Part shown: positions 62,812-64,000 of the stretch, piece after piece | Layout of the letters: every line of letters starts with the position of its first letter | Position numbering within the stretch: position 1 is the first letter of the stretch | Origin: Enoplosus armatus | Taxonomy: Eukaryota > Chordata > Actinopteri > Centrarchiformes > Enoplosidae | Direction: 5' to 3' | Assembly: GCF_043641665.1 (NCBI RefSeq) | Contig: NC_092189.1 | Coordinates: 12,678,833 to 12,742,832 of the forward strand | DNA length: 64,000 nt | Notes under the pieces: model-generated | Databases searched by the model: none | What the model saw: only the letters and a program-made list of their open reading frames with translations | What the model was told of the DNA's origin: nothing | Position numbers and translations under genes: made by a program

Positions 62812-62870
<59 letters not shown>

Positions 62871-63566
62871 GACTCTCTGGGCTCTAATTGGCTGTAATAA
62901 CCTTATGGACAGGCAGATATCCAGGTGCGTAAACTCTGTTTCCCACAGAGTCTCATTCTCTACCCTGCACACACTCGCACACCACAATCACTTCCACATG
63001 TGTGTGTACTACTAGGACAGTGCCTGTGTATGTGTGTGTGATTGACCATGTGTTTGTCGCTGTGTGTGAGTGTGTGTCCTTTCCAGTTGTAAGCAGGCCT
63101 GCAGGATAAATAAACAGGCTGATTGTCCGCAGCGGTTTGGAGGGGAGGAGGACAGAGAGGGCGGATGGATTACATTCACCTCCAGTGTTCCCATGAGGCC
63201 TCAGCGGCGGGCGCGCTTATAATTGCGTTGTGATTAATTAGCCCTCCATCCCTTGACCCCCTTTTAGAGGGTGTTTTTCCAAGCTTTGACCCATGCAGTG
63301 CCAGTGTGTTACTGTCTTACTAACTTGAAGCCGCCTTCTTTGTCCATTTTTTCTTTTCATTTCCTCCCCTGCTCTTTTCATCACTTCCTCTCCTGTCAAC
63401 TTCATTTTCTGCTTTTGTCTCCCCACCTCTCTGCTCCCCCTCTTACCTTTTGTCCATCAGGACTTTGAGAAGATCGCTGAGTTTTTTAAGGCTAACTACA
63501 AGGTGGAGCTGATGGAGAAGGACATGTGTGTGAAGGGATGGAACTGGGGAACAGCCAAGTTCTCAG
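59595..63566 (+). CDS. ssrp1: SSRP1, structure-specific recognition protein 1 (FACT subunit), N-terminal part; continues past the window
   Basis: With SPT16, SSRP1 forms the nuclear FACT histone chaperone, which opens and rebuilds nucleosomes during transcription, replication and repair. Coding exons seen: ATG 59595-59648 (exon starts 59569), 60399-60584 and 63461-63566. AG/GT borders and phases fit (0, 0, then phase 1 into the next exon). They encode 115 residues of a protein usually about 700 long: GDTLEFNEIYQEVKGSW, then NDGRLRFSKQ, VYKSSKTGKVDSIPAGEL, GHVYKYDGFRDTDFEKIAEF, and MEKDMCVKGWNWGTAKFSG. This is the N-terminal PH-like domain, contacting SPT16, and the linker to the middle domain; the HMG box lies beyond the window. 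The start has a good context (GAG ATG G) and matches the family start. Confidence 0.95.
60110..60350 (+). repeat. Dispersed 'gcaactaacgattattttc' family repeat (copy 4), abutting ssrp1 exon 3
   Basis: It begins 'agggcagcaactaacagcta', then 'tcaattaatctgcagattat', 'gcttgttttgtccgacc', 'aaaagtccaaaacccaaag', 'gaaaatgttcacatttgaga' and 'aactggaacaag'. It runs to within about 50 bp of the acceptor of exon 60399-60584, so this exon's branch-point region may be repeat-derived. Confidence 0.8.
61785..61960 (-). repeat. Dispersed 'gcaactaacgattattttc' family repeat (copy 5, diverged)
   Basis: It has 'gagccgaaacaattagagg', 'gattatcacttaattgttga', 'cctctcaaacatgagtatct' and 'ttctctgttttatatcac'. It matches the copy at 21785-21995 best. 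Confidence 0.55.
62812..62868. repeat. (CA)28 microsatellite in ssrp1 intron
   Basis: A pure CA run of about 56 nt. Confidence 0.95.
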
Positions 63567-63624
63567 GTGAAAATACACCAACCAAGCAACCAAAATGTCC
63601 TACTGGAAGATTAGTTTTGGCACA

Positions 63625-63880
63625 GGGTCACTGTAGTAACGTATGTATCTATAAAATGTCAGAAAATTGTTAAAAATGCAACCAGCAGTCTTAAGATAAT
63701 CAATTTACTATCTTATATGAAGAAAAGCATCCCGTCCTCACATTTGACAACCAGCATGTTTGCTGTTTTTGCTTGAAAAATGCCTAAACGATAAATTGAA
63801 AATAGTTGCCTATTAATTATCTGTCAAACAACTTTTTAGTTATCAAACCATTCGTTTCAGCTGTAATTAATACAATGTTC
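63625..63880 (+). repeat. Dispersed 'gcaactaacgattattttc' family repeat (copy 6, diverged)
   Basis: It has 'tataaaatgtcagaaaattg', 'aatcaatttactatctta', 'gtttttgcttgaaaaatgcc', 'taaacgataaattgaaaata' and 'cgtttcagctgtaatta'. It directly follows the exon ending at 63566. Confidence 0.6.
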
Positions 63881-64000
63881 TGAAAATTAAGAGCAGGTGA
63901 AGATTAGCAGCTAGGGTGCCAAGATCAGTTTTTTCTCAATGATTGTACTTTATATTTATCGTACACCCAAATGATCAGTTCTCATTCGTTCTCAGTATTT

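Larger units (their letters stand above)
60585..63460 (+). other. ssrp1 intron between exons 60399-60584 and 63461-63566
   Basis: This 2.9-kb intron holds a short-repeat fragment with 'gtccttgagcaagacattga' (about 61498-61530), a reversed ATTA-rich repeat copy (61785-61960), a (CA)n run (about 62812-62868) and a pyrimidine-rich acceptor tract before 63460. No coding sequence is recognised. Confidence 0.85.

Noticed and set aside
1..64000. CRISPR arrays, bacterial operons, rRNA or tRNA genes
   Set aside because: None seen; all tandem structures are microsatellites or short duplications in eukaryotic DNA.

Overview
The window is vertebrate nuclear DNA, almost certainly from a spiny-rayed (percomorph-type) teleost fish. 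Genes are split by GT-AG introns, encode recognisable vertebrate proteins, and sit in AT-rich DNA full of long (GT)n/(CA)n microsatellites and short dispersed repeats of kinds I associate with perch-like fishes. Species cannot be named from the sequence. I see no prokaryotic genes, CRISPR array, rRNA or tRNA.

Four protein-coding genes were rebuilt exon by exon, with matching splice phases at every junction. (1) med19, + strand, enters from the left edge; its last four coding exons run 1055-2493. (2) slc43a1 (LAT3 amino-acid transporter), - strand, is complete: 14 coding exons, 18362 down to 5372, 559 codons. It is tail-to-tail with med19. (3) clcf1 (cardiotrophin-like cytokine factor 1), - strand, 56324 down to 44625: a 19-nt first coding exon, a 9.3-kb intron, a second exon, and a very long last exon. 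(4) ssrp1 (FACT histone-chaperone subunit), + strand, starts near 58.65 kb and leaves at the right edge with three coding exons visible. clcf1 and ssrp1 are head-to-head.

About 26 kb between slc43a1 and clcf1 (18.4-44.6 kb) shows no credible protein gene. It holds a CpG-rich probable slc43a1 promoter (about 21.5 kb), a strong CTCF-type motif (25.4 kb), a broken Tc1/mariner transposase (28.3-28.8 kb), nested inverted repeats (33.6-33.9 kb), a non-LTR retrotransposon remnant (37.3-38.2 kb), and two elements with inverted ends (40.8-41.7 and 43.5-43.76 kb).

The most interesting observation is in clcf1. The last exon keeps an open frame through about 300 extra low-complexity codons between helices C and D of the four-helix cytokine. 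This is either a very large disordered insertion or a retained-intron (exitron-like) arrangement: a candidate 918-nt, frame-preserving, stop-free intron would restore a normal-sized protein of about 203 residues.

The genes do not form a pathway: transcription (med19), chromatin (ssrp1), amino-acid transport (slc43a1) and cytokine signalling (clcf1) are simply neighbours. Repeat-family names come from recognition of motifs, not from a library search.
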